From: Desulfobacteraceae bacterium
GTDB taxonomy: Bacteria > Desulfobacterota > Desulfobacteria > Desulfobacterales > Desulfosalsimonadaceae
NCBI GenBank assembly: GCA_011390465.1
Contig: JAABSH010000024.1
Location: 1-51,694 of the forward strand
Length of the DNA: 51,694 nucleotides
Direction of reading: 5' to 3'
Part shown: positions 35,678 through 43,674 of the stretch, one piece after another
Layout: every line of letters begins with the position of its first letter
Position numbering within the stretch: position 1 is the stretch's first letter
Notes under the pieces: generated by a model
The model's input: the letters and a program-made list of their open reading frames with translations, nothing else
What the model was told of the DNA's origin: nothing
Databases searched by the model: none
Program-made: the position numbers and the translations under genes

Positions 35678-37051
35678 ATGGCCGACAACAAAGAACTGAT
35701 CACATCCGCGGCATCGCGGCTGCTCCGCATAGGAGGACTGGCCGGGCGGGTGGGAGCTTCCATGGCCGGGAACACCCTGGCCAATCTGTTCCGGGACCTG
35801 GAAACCCGGGACGACCACCGCGCCGGCACCCTGCTCAAAAACGCCCTGCGGATCAAGGACCTGCTGGGTGAACTGAAAGGGGTTCCCATGAAAATTGGCC
35901 AGATGATCAGCCTGCATGAAAACCTGTTTCCACCGGAAGTGGTGGAAGTGCTGAAAAGTCTTCAGCAAAACGCCCCGCCCGTGCCCTTTGCCGACCTCCG
36001 GGCATTGGTGGAACAGGAACTCGGGCCCCGGTTTTCCCTGATCCGGCATATTGATGAAACCCCTCTGGCCGCCGCCTCCATCGGTCAGGTGCACCGGGCG
36101 GTGCTGGCAAACGGCGCGCCCGTGGCCCTTAAAATTCAATATCCCGGCATTGATGACGTGATCCGGGCGGATTTGAAAAGCCTCAAAGGTCTGCTGAAAA
36201 TTTTATTTTCCATGTTTTCCCGGATGGATATGGAACCGGTATGGCAGGAGCTGAAAGACCGGCTCATGGAAGAGCTGGATTATGAAAAGGAAGCCGCCAC
36301 CATCAAACGCATGACAGCCCTGTATGCGGATGACCCCCGGATTATTATTCCCAAAGTAATTGATGAAGTCACGTCCCGGCACGTACTGGGAATGGAGCTG
36401 GTGTGCGGCATTTCACCGGATGCCATCTCAGAGGGCACCTGCTCCCAGGAGCTCAAAAATACGTGGGGACAGCTTCTGCTTCACCTGATTTTAAAAGGCC
36501 TGTTCCGGTACCGGCACCTGCATGCCGATCCCAATCTGGCCAATTTTGCTTTTTTACCGGACGGAAGGCTGATTGTATATGATTTCGGCTGTGTAAAAGA
36601 AGTGCCGGCGGCGTTGCGCGATGGCTACACCCGCCTGGTGCGGGCATTTTTAAATCATCATTATGCGGACATTCCCGATATCCTGAAAAGCATGGGCGTG
36701 CACAACGCGGACGGCACCCCGATGCCCCGGGAAATGGCGGATGATTTTCTGCATCTGCTTGAAACCCTTTTCGATCCGGACGCCCACTATACCTTTGGCA
36801 GCGACCACACCTTTTATGCCCGGCTCTATGCCCTGGGCAACAAACACATCAGCCAGTCCATGGCCATGGTCTTTCCCAAAGACATTGTGTTTATCGACCG
36901 GACCTTTGCCGGCCATTTCGGCAATCTCTGCCGCTTAAACGCCCGCGCGGACTGGCACAACCTTCTGGCATCCTATGTGGACCACCCGGAAAAAGAGATT
37001 CAGCAAGCCCCCAAAAACCGACACCCCCAAAAAAGAAAACACCATGGATGA
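35678..37051 (+). CDS. ABC1/AarF/UbiB-family atypical kinase
   Basis: 457 residues from ATG 35678, which is preceded by AAAAAGGAAATCC. The family landmarks are present: PMKIGQMISL (KxGQ) with NLFPPEVVEVLKSLQQNAPP, the Ala-rich loop AAASIGQVHRA in place of a Gly loop, VALKIQYPG with the ATP-site Lys, the LELDYE-like region (EELDYEKEAATI), HLHADPNLANFAF as the catalytic loop and YDFGCVKE as the DFG equivalent. Members are ATPases or kinases that support quinone or isoprenoid lipid pathways. No ubiquinone or menaquinone gene is adjacent. Its last codons overlap the next small gene by 8 bases. Confidence 0.9.
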   Translation: MADNKELITSAASRLLRIGGLAGRVGASMAGNTLANLFRDLETRDDHRAGTLLKNALRIKDLLGELKGVPMKIGQMISLHENLFPPEVVEVLKSLQQNAPPVPFADLRALVEQELGPRFSLIRHIDETPLAAASIGQVHRAVLANGAPVALKIQYPGIDDVIRADLKSLKGLLKILFSMFSRMDMEPVWQELKDRLMEELDYEKEAATIKRMTALYADDPRIIIPKVIDEVTSRHVLGMELVCGISPDAISEGTCSQELKNTWGQLLLHLILKGLFRYRHLHADPNLANFAFLPDGRLIVYDFGCVKEVPAALRDGYTRLVRAFLNHHYADIPDILKSMGVHNADGTPMPREMADDFLHLLETLFDPDAHYTFGSDHTFYARLYALGNKHISQSMAMVFPKDIVFIDRTFAGHFGNLCRLNARADWHNLLASYVDHPEKEIQQAPKNRHPQKRKHHG

Positions 37052-37220
37052 TCTGAAACAGCTTGAACAAAAAAAGCAGGCCCTGGAAAAAGAAATTCAG
37101 GAAACCCGGGACCGGCTCCCCGCCCATTCCGCGAAGCCGCCGATCATGACAGCGCTTTTTGATCTGGAAGATGAATACGAAGCCGTTGTACGAAAAATCA
37201 ACCAGCTGAAAACCGGATAA
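37044..37220 (+). CDS. Small coiled-coil protein
   Basis: The 58-residue protein begins at ATG 37044, overlapping the end of the UbiB-like gene, so translational coupling is likely. Its N-terminal half is a charged helix (DDLKQLEQKKQALEKEIQET), then RLPAHSAKPPIMTALFDLED, then a second helix. Similar small proteins with PAHS-KPPIM occur in Desulfobacterota as far as I recall, sometimes misnamed histidine kinase. No function is evident. Confidence 0.65.
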   Translation: MDDLKQLEQKKQALEKEIQETRDRLPAHSAKPPIMTALFDLEDEYEAVVRKINQLKTG

Positions 37221-37249
37221 AAATTGAGCAGGCGCTCCTAAAATCATAA

Positions 37250-37279
37250 TTGACAGGCATAAACCCGTTGCGTTAGGAT
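37250..37279 (+). promoter_or_regulatory. Candidate sigma-70 promoter for the 129-residue protein
   Basis: TTGACA at 37250-37255 and TAGGAT at 37274-37279 are separated by 18 bases. The -35 is perfect and the -10 matches four of six positions. The start codon at 37353 would give a leader of about 65 bases. Confidence 0.45.
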
Positions 37280-37352
37280 GGTCGAAAAACCATGTTCATT
37301 TTTCAGGAAACTGTTACGGACCGAAAGACCTTACCCCGGGAGAGAAGAAGTC

Positions 37353-37742
37353 ATGCACGACATACAAACGGATAAAGCAAAGAACCGGATCATCATCACC
37401 ATCGGCAAACTGGACGGGGAAAGGGAAATGCAGACCATCTCCCAGAAAGTACTGGCAGCATGCAAAAAGCTGAAAAAAGGATTCACCTGCATCACGGATC
37501 TGCGAAAATATGAAATCCAGGACGACCAGTTTGAAAATTACGTCAGAAGCACCCAGGAAGCCATGATGGCGGCCGGCATGTCCAGAGTGGTGCGGGTCCG
37601 CCGGGGAACCGGCCTGCTCGGCCATTTTCAGTTTGACAACGCCTCCATGGACGTGGGGTATCATGCGGAAAACGTCACCACCATGGAAGCAGCGGAAAAA
37701 ATATTAGATGAGGCCGTTGCTCAGTCCGGGGCTGAATCATGA
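37353..37742 (+). CDS. Conserved hypothetical protein, possibly STAS/SpoIIAA-like fold
   Basis: 129 residues from ATG 37353, preceded by GAGAAGAAG. An upstream in-frame start at 37278 is less likely, since it overlaps the candidate promoter. The sequence alternates strands and helices (NRIIITIGKLDGEREM, KGFTCITDLRKYEI, SRVVRVRRGTGLLGHFQFD, MEAAEKILDEAV). This resembles small SpoIIAA/STAS-like folds, but I see no diagnostic phosphorylated Ser motif. It is soluble. Its 3' end overlaps that of the convergent membrane protein by 22 bases. Confidence 0.65.
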   Translation: MHDIQTDKAKNRIIITIGKLDGEREMQTISQKVLAACKKLKKGFTCITDLRKYEIQDDQFENYVRSTQEAMMAAGMSRVVRVRRGTGLLGHFQFDNASMDVGYHAENVTTMEAAEKILDEAVAQSGAES

Positions 37743-38029
37743 CCGCTCTTCTGAACTTGTTTGTCCCGGCATCGGCCGGGCGCTGATTTGACCATCAGCA
37801 GCACGCCCAGCAGGACTACGGCCCCGCCCGCCAGAAACTGAGACCACATCCTGCCTTTTTCCGGGGTAAACACCGCTTCCATCTGAAACATGGCGGGCGG
37901 ACGGTTGTAAATTTCCACAAGATGAATCCCGCCGTAACCACAGAAACAAAGCCCGGCAAGCACAAAAAACGCGCCGTAGAACCGAATGCGGCGGTGGCGG
38001 AACTCAGAAGGACGCTCGGGCGGGGCCAT
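37721..38029 (-). CDS. Small two-helix membrane protein
   Basis: 102 residues from ATG 38029, with GGAGA upstream. A longer version from 38062 lacks a good ribosome site. Two hydrophobic helices (FYGAFFVLAGLCFCGYGGIH and FLAGGAVVLLGVLLMVK) flank a short loop with EIYNRPPAMFQMEAVF, and the C-terminus is hydrophilic. No family is recognised. It converges on and overlaps the gene at 37353-37742. Confidence 0.6.
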   Translation of the reverse strand: MAPPERPSEFRHRRIRFYGAFFVLAGLCFCGYGGIHLVEIYNRPPAMFQMEAVFTPEKGRMWSQFLAGGAVVLLGVLLMVKSAPGRCRDKQVQKSGHDSAPD

Positions 38030-38150
38030 AAGATTGTCTCCGGCAAGAGGGTGAAAACACAAAATTTATCGAAATAAGGTCACCATAGCATGAAAAGTCA
38101 CCCCATGGCAACCGCCGGAAAGCCGTCATCCAGGATAATTTTGGTCTGAC

Positions 38151-38165
38151 GCGGGAAAAGCCCGC
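38151..38165 (-). terminator. Short GC hairpin after the porin gene
   Basis: GCGGG/CCCGC arms around a 5-base loop lie 10 bases past the porin stop on the minus strand. No strong U-tract follows, so it is at best a weak terminator. Confidence 0.35.
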
Positions 38166-38174
38166 AACCCATTA

Positions 38175-39575
38175 TCAGAAATCCACCTGAACGCGCATCA
38201 GCACGGTATCCATGCTGTCATCATCCATGCGGAAAATTTCATCATCCACCACCAGGTTCCGATCATCCAGTTCCGTGCGGATATAATTCAAAGACCAGCG
38301 GAGATTGGCATTGAGATACCAGTTAATGCCCGCGGTGTAATTATTTTCCTTGCCGCCGATGATGTCATGATCATTTAAATCCACCGAGGAATAGCGCAGG
38401 GCAATCTGCCAGCTTCCCCAGCCCTCGCCGTCCATGGAAAAAGGACGGCGGGGGGTAATGCTGCCGAATTCACCGCCGGCCTCCCCCATCGCGTATTTTC
38501 GGTGCTCACCGGTCAAAAAATAACTGCAAAAAACATAATATCCTGAAAACTCGAGATCATCTGCAGTTTCGCGGTTTAAAAAAGACGCCACATATTCCGA
38601 CTGCACGGAAAACGACCCCAGCACCAGGGCAATTTCCGGACTGACCAAATCCACATCCGTCACATTGCCGAAAGTCCCTGTATCCAGGGTATAAAACGTG
38701 CCCACATGGGATTCGGGAAACATCCGGTACCGATAGCCCTGATCCTCGTCACTGAATTTGTGGCTGTAGCTCACTCCCAGATGCAGCAGCTGCCGCCCGT
38801 CTTCCGCCATCCAGGGCGCGCCGGTCAACCGCCCGGTGATGTTATAGTTGTTCAGATCATCAAACCCGTCACTGGTTTTAACTTCCTTATAGGCCCCGAT
38901 ACCCCATCCGAGACGGTTGTCGTATGCTGAATGATGGAATTTAATACCGGTATTTCTGCCCGGCGCAAACACCACCGGCAGGGCCCGCTCGATAAACGTG
39001 GTGTATTTAAGGCTGTTGAGCCGTTCCAGGGAAAACGGTTCTTTTTGATGACCAATGCGGACTTCACCCAAAAAAGGAATATTTTTCATGCCGATCCATA
39101 CATCCGTAAAATCCGCGTCCGTGCCGGCAAAATCATATTCCGCGTTGAACCGGAACTGTTCATAGATGGTCCCGGACATAAAAAACCGGGCCTGGCGGAG
39201 TTCCGTGCCGGTGCCGGAAACACTTTCATCCGGAAATGCGGATTCCACGGCATCATTGGCTCTTACAGAGGCCCAGTCATTGAGAATGCGGCCGCCGAAT
39301 TTAATTTTAAATGCATTGTCATCGGTTTTTACCGCCAGGCCGTTGTCCCAGTATGCCATAAATTCGGGTTTTTTCGTTTTTTCCGGCCGGGCGTCCGGCG
39401 CATCGGCCATGTCCTGCAACTGACGATAGGTTTCATCGGAAATATCGCCGTTTTCGTGCATAATTTTCAGCATTTCCTTTGAAATACCCTCCTGGCCGGC
39501 GGCCGCGGCGCCAGGAAACAGAAACCCCCCGCCCAGTAACACCACCACACAAATTATCAGCCATTTCATCTTCAT
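38175..39575 (-). CDS. OprP/OprO-like outer membrane porin
   Basis: 466 residues from ATG 39575, which is preceded by AGGAGG. The upstream ATG 39599 has no such site. A signal peptide (KMKWLIICVVVLLGGGFL to AAAAG) is followed by a short helix (ISKEMLKIMHENGDISDETY) of the coiled-coil type seen at the start of phosphate-selective porins. A beta-barrel rich in alternating aromatic strands follows (RFRFNAEYDF-type, EVRIGHQKEPFSLERLNSLK, TFIERALPVVFAPGRNTGIK) and ends RVQVDF with a terminal Phe as needed for BAM recognition. It is expected to be an anion-selective trimeric pore, with phosphate preference only by analogy. It follows the redox operon on the same strand. Confidence 0.88.
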   Translation of the reverse strand: MKMKWLIICVVVLLGGGFLFPGAAAAGQEGISKEMLKIMHENGDISDETYRQLQDMADAPDARPEKTKKPEFMAYWDNGLAVKTDDNAFKIKFGGRILNDWASVRANDAVESAFPDESVSGTGTELRQARFFMSGTIYEQFRFNAEYDFAGTDADFTDVWIGMKNIPFLGEVRIGHQKEPFSLERLNSLKYTTFIERALPVVFAPGRNTGIKFHHSAYDNRLGWGIGAYKEVKTSDGFDDLNNYNITGRLTGAPWMAEDGRQLLHLGVSYSHKFSDEDQGYRYRMFPESHVGTFYTLDTGTFGNVTDVDLVSPEIALVLGSFSVQSEYVASFLNRETADDLEFSGYYVFCSYFLTGEHRKYAMGEAGGEFGSITPRRPFSMDGEGWGSWQIALRYSSVDLNDHDIIGGKENNYTAGINWYLNANLRWSLNYIRTELDDRNLVVDDEIFRMDDDSMDTVLMRVQVDF

Positions 39576-39643
39576 AATATAAAATTCCTCCTTTTCCATA
39601 ACTTCTGGTTAATCCCATTGTAAAATTTCAGAATCATAAGGGG

Positions 39644-40540
39644 TCACTGGTCACCTCCGGTTTGGGGCGGTTTAACTGTTTTTACCGCCATTACGTTCTG
39701 GATTGGCGCCACGGTTTTTACTGCCATTGGGTTCTGGACCGGCTGCGTGTTGTTGACCGGCACCGCGTTCTGGACCGGCTGGTTATTTTTTACCGGCACC
39801 ACGCTCTGGATGCGGTCCGAAAGCAGTTTGGCGCAGGTGGGGCAATACTGATGATGGGCTTTCACATGGGGATGGGCGTCTGTTGTTTTTTCCACCCGGG
39901 AAAGAAATTTCTGGGTGGCAAAAAGATTGCCGCAGGCCTCGCACCGCACCAGGGGATTGTGACCGATAATCTCATCCCGAATGGAAATGGTGCGAAAAAA
40001 TCCTTCATCCTTGAGTTTGATCGCGCCGGTGGGACAGATATTGACGCAGGTGCCGCACCCGATGCACCGGTTGCCTTCCGCCGGCACCACCATTTCCGTG
40101 CCGTTGACTTTCTTCATGGTAAGAGCTCCGGCCCCCACAATTTCCCTGCACAGACGGGTACACAGACGGCAGCGGATGCATTCGTCCGGGGCCGGTCCCA
40201 GATCAATGTTGTATTCTTCCGCCAGGGTCCGGATGACCGGTGATTCCGGTGCATACTGCACCAGCCGCTGAAACGCTTTGACCCGGGCGTCATACACGGC
40301 TGCGGAATCCGTCCGGATTTCCATCCCGTCTTTGGGCCGAAGGGCGCAGGACAGCCGGACTTTTGGCTCCCTGCCCGGTGTTTTTACTTCCACGGCGCAC
40401 AATTTACATACCCCGGCCGGAGAAAGGGCCGGATGATAGCATAACGAAGGGATGCGAAGTCCCTCCCCCCGCAGAATTTCCAGCAAATTCTTGTCTTCCG
40501 GAACCTGAAGGGGTTGTCCGTTTAAAATTATTTCTGGCAT
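39644..40540 (-). CDS. NuoG-N-terminus-like [2Fe-2S]/2x[4Fe-4S] protein
   Basis: 298 residues; AGAGGAG precedes the ATG. Residues 1-75 form a plant-type [2Fe-2S] domain with Cys34, Cys45, Cys48 and Cys65. The usual NuoG His-Cys3 cluster motif is not seen. Two [4Fe-4S] motifs follow (CIRCRLCTRLC and CIGCGTCVNICP). A CEACG...CPTCAKLL pair then resembles a zinc-ribbon or rubredoxin-like knuckle. The C-terminus is four 12-residue repeats. This type of subunit passes electrons between a flavoprotein and a molybdenum enzyme or hydrogenase in the cytoplasm. It is the last gene of the redox operon, with 16 bases to the previous gene. Confidence 0.85.
   Translation of the reverse strand: MPEIILNGQPLQVPEDKNLLEILRGEGLRIPSLCYHPALSPAGVCKLCAVEVKTPGREPKVRLSCALRPKDGMEIRTDSAAVYDARVKAFQRLVQYAPESPVIRTLAEEYNIDLGPAPDECIRCRLCTRLCREIVGAGALTMKKVNGTEMVVPAEGNRCIGCGTCVNICPTGAIKLKDEGFFRTISIRDEIIGHNPLVRCEACGNLFATQKFLSRVEKTTDAHPHVKAHHQYCPTCAKLLSDRIQSVVPVKNNQPVQNAVPVNNTQPVQNPMAVKTVAPIQNVMAVKTVKPPQTGGDQ
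39659..39802 (-). repeat. Four in-frame 36-base tandem repeats
   Basis: The C-terminus of the NuoG-like protein reads VVPVKNNQPVQN, AVPVNNTQPVQN, PMAVKTVAPIQN and VMAVKTVKPPQT, an exact 12-residue period. The first two units resemble each other most, as do the last two. Confidence 0.8.
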
Positions 40541-40556
40541 GGGCTCCTCTTTTACG

Positions 40557-40769
40557 TTAGTCTTCTAAAATCCGCAGGCAATCCTGGGGAAACCGGTGGG
40601 TGCCTTTTTCATCCAGACTGACTTCCACCAGGGCATCGGGATCATTTTTCACCGCGTCCGGGTCCGTAATAATGCCGTGCAGGCCCACAAATTCATCCAT
40701 ATAGGATTCCCAGCTTTCATCGGCTGACTTCTGGTAAATTTCTACTTTCTGGCCGTTTCGAAACGTCAT
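40557..40769 (-). CDS. Small conserved hypothetical protein of the redox operon
   Basis: The 70-residue acidic protein (FRNGQKVEIYQKSADESWES, HGIITDPDAVKNDPDALVEV, THRFPQDCLRILED) has an SH3-like, all-beta look. No cofactor ligands are evident apart from one Cys. It sits between the flavoprotein and the NuoG-like gene, so a role in assembly or regulation of the complex is possible but not shown. A long palindrome separates it from the flavoprotein gene upstream. Confidence 0.6.
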   Translation of the reverse strand: MTFRNGQKVEIYQKSADESWESYMDEFVGLHGIITDPDAVKNDPDALVEVSLDEKGTHRFPQDCLRILED

Positions 40770-40810
40770 GTTGTGTCCCCTTGTAAATGGTAAAAACCCT
40801 TAATTTGTTT

Positions 40811-40874
40811 TTATCGAAATCGCTATCGGGATCGGGATCGATACCGATCCCGATAGCGATAGCGATTTCGATAA
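40811..40874. repeat. Long perfect-arm palindrome within the redox operon
   Basis: TATCGAAATCGCTATCG at 40812-40828 is the exact reverse complement of 40857-40873, and one further T/A pair extends the arms. The centre carries GATCGGGATCGGGAT-type units. In RNA it would form a very stable hairpin between two operon genes. Confidence 0.8.
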
Positions 40875-40885
40875 TTGAAAGGGTC

Positions 40886-40905
40886 GTGCAGGTTTCAACC
40901 TGCAC
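40886..40905. repeat. Short palindrome GTGCAGGTT/AACCTGCAC
   Basis: Perfect 9-base arms around a 2-base centre lie 13 bases from the flavoprotein stop codon. Together with 40811-40874 it could act as an RNA-processing or attenuation structure. Confidence 0.6.
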
Positions 40906-40917
40906 CCCCCTCCCCGG

Positions 40918-43083
40918 CTACTCTTTTTCCGGCGGTGCCATTTCCACATGCCGCCGGCCGGTCTCCTGGCGGGCGCAGTCCAGACACACCCGTTTCCCGG
41001 CCAGCTTCGGACTGATTTCCCGGATCCGGCGCATGATGTAATCATGGTATCGGGCCGGGCCGATCACCGCGCCGCATTTTTCGCAATATTCCAGCTTCAG
41101 GCGGTTTAATTCCGTGCCGCACAGGGACAGCACCCGCATGCCGCCCTGATCGGTCATCTGCATGGCCCCGGTGGGGCAGTTGGTGGCACAGGCCCCACAG
41201 GCAATGCAACGCTCGGCGGTGATCTTGAGATCGGTTTTTCCCGGATGATCAAAATCCATATATCCCAGCTCAAGGGCGTTGATGCCCATTTTATCCCGGC
41301 AAATCTCAACGCACCGGCCGCAGCGGATGCAGACATCGCAGCGCAGACAGCGACGGGCTTCGTTCCGGGCCTGGGTGTCATCCAGCCCCAGCCGCACCTG
41401 CTGAAAGGTGATGCGACGGCGTTCATTGCCCAAAAGGGGCATTTCCACCCGTTTGAGATCCGCTTTCAATGCCGCCGGCACCTGGAAAAACGCCATCCGC
41501 CCCCGTCGGGTGGGGGCCCGGGGAAATTTGGGCTGGGGAAATCCTTCAAAATACCGGTGGATGGCATGGGCGGCTTTTTTGCCGCCTGCGATGGCCTCCA
41601 CCACCGTGGCCGGGCCGGTAACCGCGTCGCCCACGGCAAATACCCGGGCCTGGTGGGTTTCCATGCTGAGGGTATTGGCCTGAATGGTATTTCGACGGGT
41701 CCAGCGCATGTCTTCAAACCGTTCAAGCCCGCTGCCGTTGACTTCCTGGCCAATGGCCGGAATCACCGTATCCACGGCCAGTTCATAATTGCTGCCTTCC
41801 ACCGGCACCGGCCGCCGCCGGCCGGAGGCGTCCGGTTCGCTCAGTTCAGCCCGCACACATTCAATGGCGGTGACCCGGCCGTCTTCGCCGTGAATTTTTT
41901 TGGGAATGGTCAAAAATGAAAATTGAATGCCTTCTTCTTCGGCTTCCACCACTTCCATATGATGGGCCGGCATCTGATCATGGGTGCGGCGATACAGGAT
42001 GGTAACCTCTTCGCTGCCCAGCCGCAGGGAGGTGCGGGCCGCGTCGATGGCCACATTGCCGCCGCCGATCACCGCCACCCGGCGGCCGGGGGGCCGGTGA
42101 TCCCCCAGGGCCACGCGCAAGAGAAAATCCACTGCCGTGATCACCTGGGGAAAATCATCTTCTCCGGGAATCATCAGTTTATACGATCCATGGGCGCCAA
42201 TGGCCAGGAGGTAGGCTTCAAACCCTTCCTGCTCCAGCGCCGCCACGGTGATGTCTTTGCCGACCCGGGTATTGAACCGGAACTCCACGCCCAGATCCTG
42301 GATCATGGCCACTTCCCGGTCGATCACTTCCCGGGGCAGCCGGTACCGGGGAATGCCCACCATCATCATGCCGCCGCTGACCGGAAGGGCCTCAATCACG
42401 GTGACCCGGTATCCCCTGAGGGCCAGATAATACGCAGCGGTCATGCCGCCGGGGCCGGCACCGATAATGCAGATTTTATGGCCGTTGTCCGGTTTGGGTT
42501 CCGGATTTTTATACTGCCGGGCGCTCATGGCCTTTTCCGCGGCAAGGCCTTTCATGTCCATAATGGCCACGGGCGCGTCCATGCGGGCCCGCACGCACAT
42601 GAATTCACAGGGGTGGGTGCAGACCAGGCCGCAGACCCAGGGAAAGGGATTGTCCTTGCGGATCACGTCAATGGCCTCTTCATAGCGCCCCTGTCCCACA
42701 AGGGTCAGGTATGACGGAATATCAATGCCCGCGGGACAGGCCATCTGGCAGGGGGCCGGGGTCAGCATGGGGCAGGCCCCGGACGGACAGGTATGGGTCT
42801 GAATATGGCCCAGAAAAATTTCCAGGTTTTCTTCCACATCGGAAATTATTTTTTTGCCGGCGCCGCGAATTTCCGCTGTTTCCCCGGCGGATGCCAGAAA
42901 ATCGGCCCGCTTCATAATGGCGGTGATGTGGTCTTCTTCGGCCAGGCCCTGGCAAACTTCAGATAAAAATCCGGAAATTTCGGTTGCCTGCTGCCGGGAT
43001 CGCGGGGTTTCAAATTTTCCCTCATCCATCTGCTTTTTCAGCCAGATGCCAAGATCGTTCACTTTACAGGTGGGGTCTGTCAT
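40918..43083 (-). CDS. GltD-like FAD/NAD(P)H oxidoreductase with additional Fe-S clusters
   Basis: The 721-residue protein has an N-terminal Cys motif (HTCPSGACPM) and a GltD-type Fe-S domain (CQMACPAGIDIPSYL, CGLVCTHPCEFMC). The FAD motif is IIGAGPGGMTAAYYL and the NAD(P)H motif AVIGGGNVAIDAA, with VFAVGDAVTGPATVVEAIAG closing the FAD site. The C-terminus adds two [4Fe-4S] motifs (CLRCDVCIRCGRCVEIC, CIACGACATNCP) and a CEKCG...CLDCA knuckle like that of the 298-residue subunit. It should exchange electrons between NAD(P)H and the Fe-S proteins. The order after a molybdoenzyme resembles NAD(P)-linked formate dehydrogenase systems, but the substrate is unknown. Confidence 0.88.
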   Translation of the reverse strand: MTDPTCKVNDLGIWLKKQMDEGKFETPRSRQQATEISGFLSEVCQGLAEEDHITAIMKRADFLASAGETAEIRGAGKKIISDVEENLEIFLGHIQTHTCPSGACPMLTPAPCQMACPAGIDIPSYLTLVGQGRYEEAIDVIRKDNPFPWVCGLVCTHPCEFMCVRARMDAPVAIMDMKGLAAEKAMSARQYKNPEPKPDNGHKICIIGAGPGGMTAAYYLALRGYRVTVIEALPVSGGMMMVGIPRYRLPREVIDREVAMIQDLGVEFRFNTRVGKDITVAALEQEGFEAYLLAIGAHGSYKLMIPGEDDFPQVITAVDFLLRVALGDHRPPGRRVAVIGGGNVAIDAARTSLRLGSEEVTILYRRTHDQMPAHHMEVVEAEEEGIQFSFLTIPKKIHGEDGRVTAIECVRAELSEPDASGRRRPVPVEGSNYELAVDTVIPAIGQEVNGSGLERFEDMRWTRRNTIQANTLSMETHQARVFAVGDAVTGPATVVEAIAGGKKAAHAIHRYFEGFPQPKFPRAPTRRGRMAFFQVPAALKADLKRVEMPLLGNERRRITFQQVRLGLDDTQARNEARRCLRCDVCIRCGRCVEICRDKMGINALELGYMDFDHPGKTDLKITAERCIACGACATNCPTGAMQMTDQGGMRVLSLCGTELNRLKLEYCEKCGAVIGPARYHDYIMRRIREISPKLAGKRVCLDCARQETGRRHVEMAPPEKE

Positions 43084-43114
43084 GGGTACAGCCTCTTACT
43101 GAATCTAAAGGTGT

Positions 43115-43630
43115 TTAATTCTCCTGTTCACCATCATGAATCATGGCCCGGGCATAGCGTTCCCGCCGGACTTCGGGGATCTCGTCCGGGGTGCCGAAAT
43201 ACAGACAGGCCGTGGGGCAGACCGTCACGCAGGCGGGCTGCAGGCCCTGTTCCAGGCGGTCATAACAGGAATCGCATTTCACCACTTTGCCGGTTTCCGG
43301 ATTCCACTGGGGCGATCCCCAGGGGCAGGCAGACATGCAGGTCTTGCATCCCACACAGACATTGGGGTCCACAATAATAATGCCGTCTTCCGGCCGCCGC
43401 TGCATGGCCCCGGTAGGACAGGCCGCCACACACCAGGGATTCTCACACTGGAAACAGGGCATAAAGGCAAAGGCCATCTGGGGGCGGGTTCCCACCCATT
43501 GGGGGCCGATGGTGATCAACAGCGACGGAAACGGGCCTTTGGGAAGGTTCTGCCGGCTTTTGCATGCCACGACGCAGGCCTGGCACCCGATACATTTTTT
43601 CTGGTCATGAAAAAGATAATATTTGCTCAT
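43115..43630 (-). CDS. Four-cluster ferredoxin electron-transfer subunit (DmsB/HybA-like)
   Basis: 171 residues; AGGGAG precedes the ATG. Four [4Fe-4S] sites are laid out as in DmsB/PsrB/FdhB subunits: C13-x2-C16-x2-C19-x3-C23; CFQCENPWCVAACP; CVGCKTCMSACP; and CDSCYDRLEQGLQPACVTVC. No membrane anchor or transmembrane helix follows, in contrast to FdhB. It should pass electrons from the adjacent molybdoenzyme to the GltD-like flavoprotein. It lies 44 bases after the molybdoenzyme and 31 bases before the flavoprotein. Confidence 0.92.
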   Translation of the reverse strand: MSKYYLFHDQKKCIGCQACVVACKSRQNLPKGPFPSLLITIGPQWVGTRPQMAFAFMPCFQCENPWCVAACPTGAMQRRPEDGIIIVDPNVCVGCKTCMSACPWGSPQWNPETGKVVKCDSCYDRLEQGLQPACVTVCPTACLYFGTPDEIPEVRRERYARAMIHDGEQEN

Positions 43631-43674
43631 TGATTCAACTCCCTGACTGCTATAAATTTAAGCGATTTTTCGGG

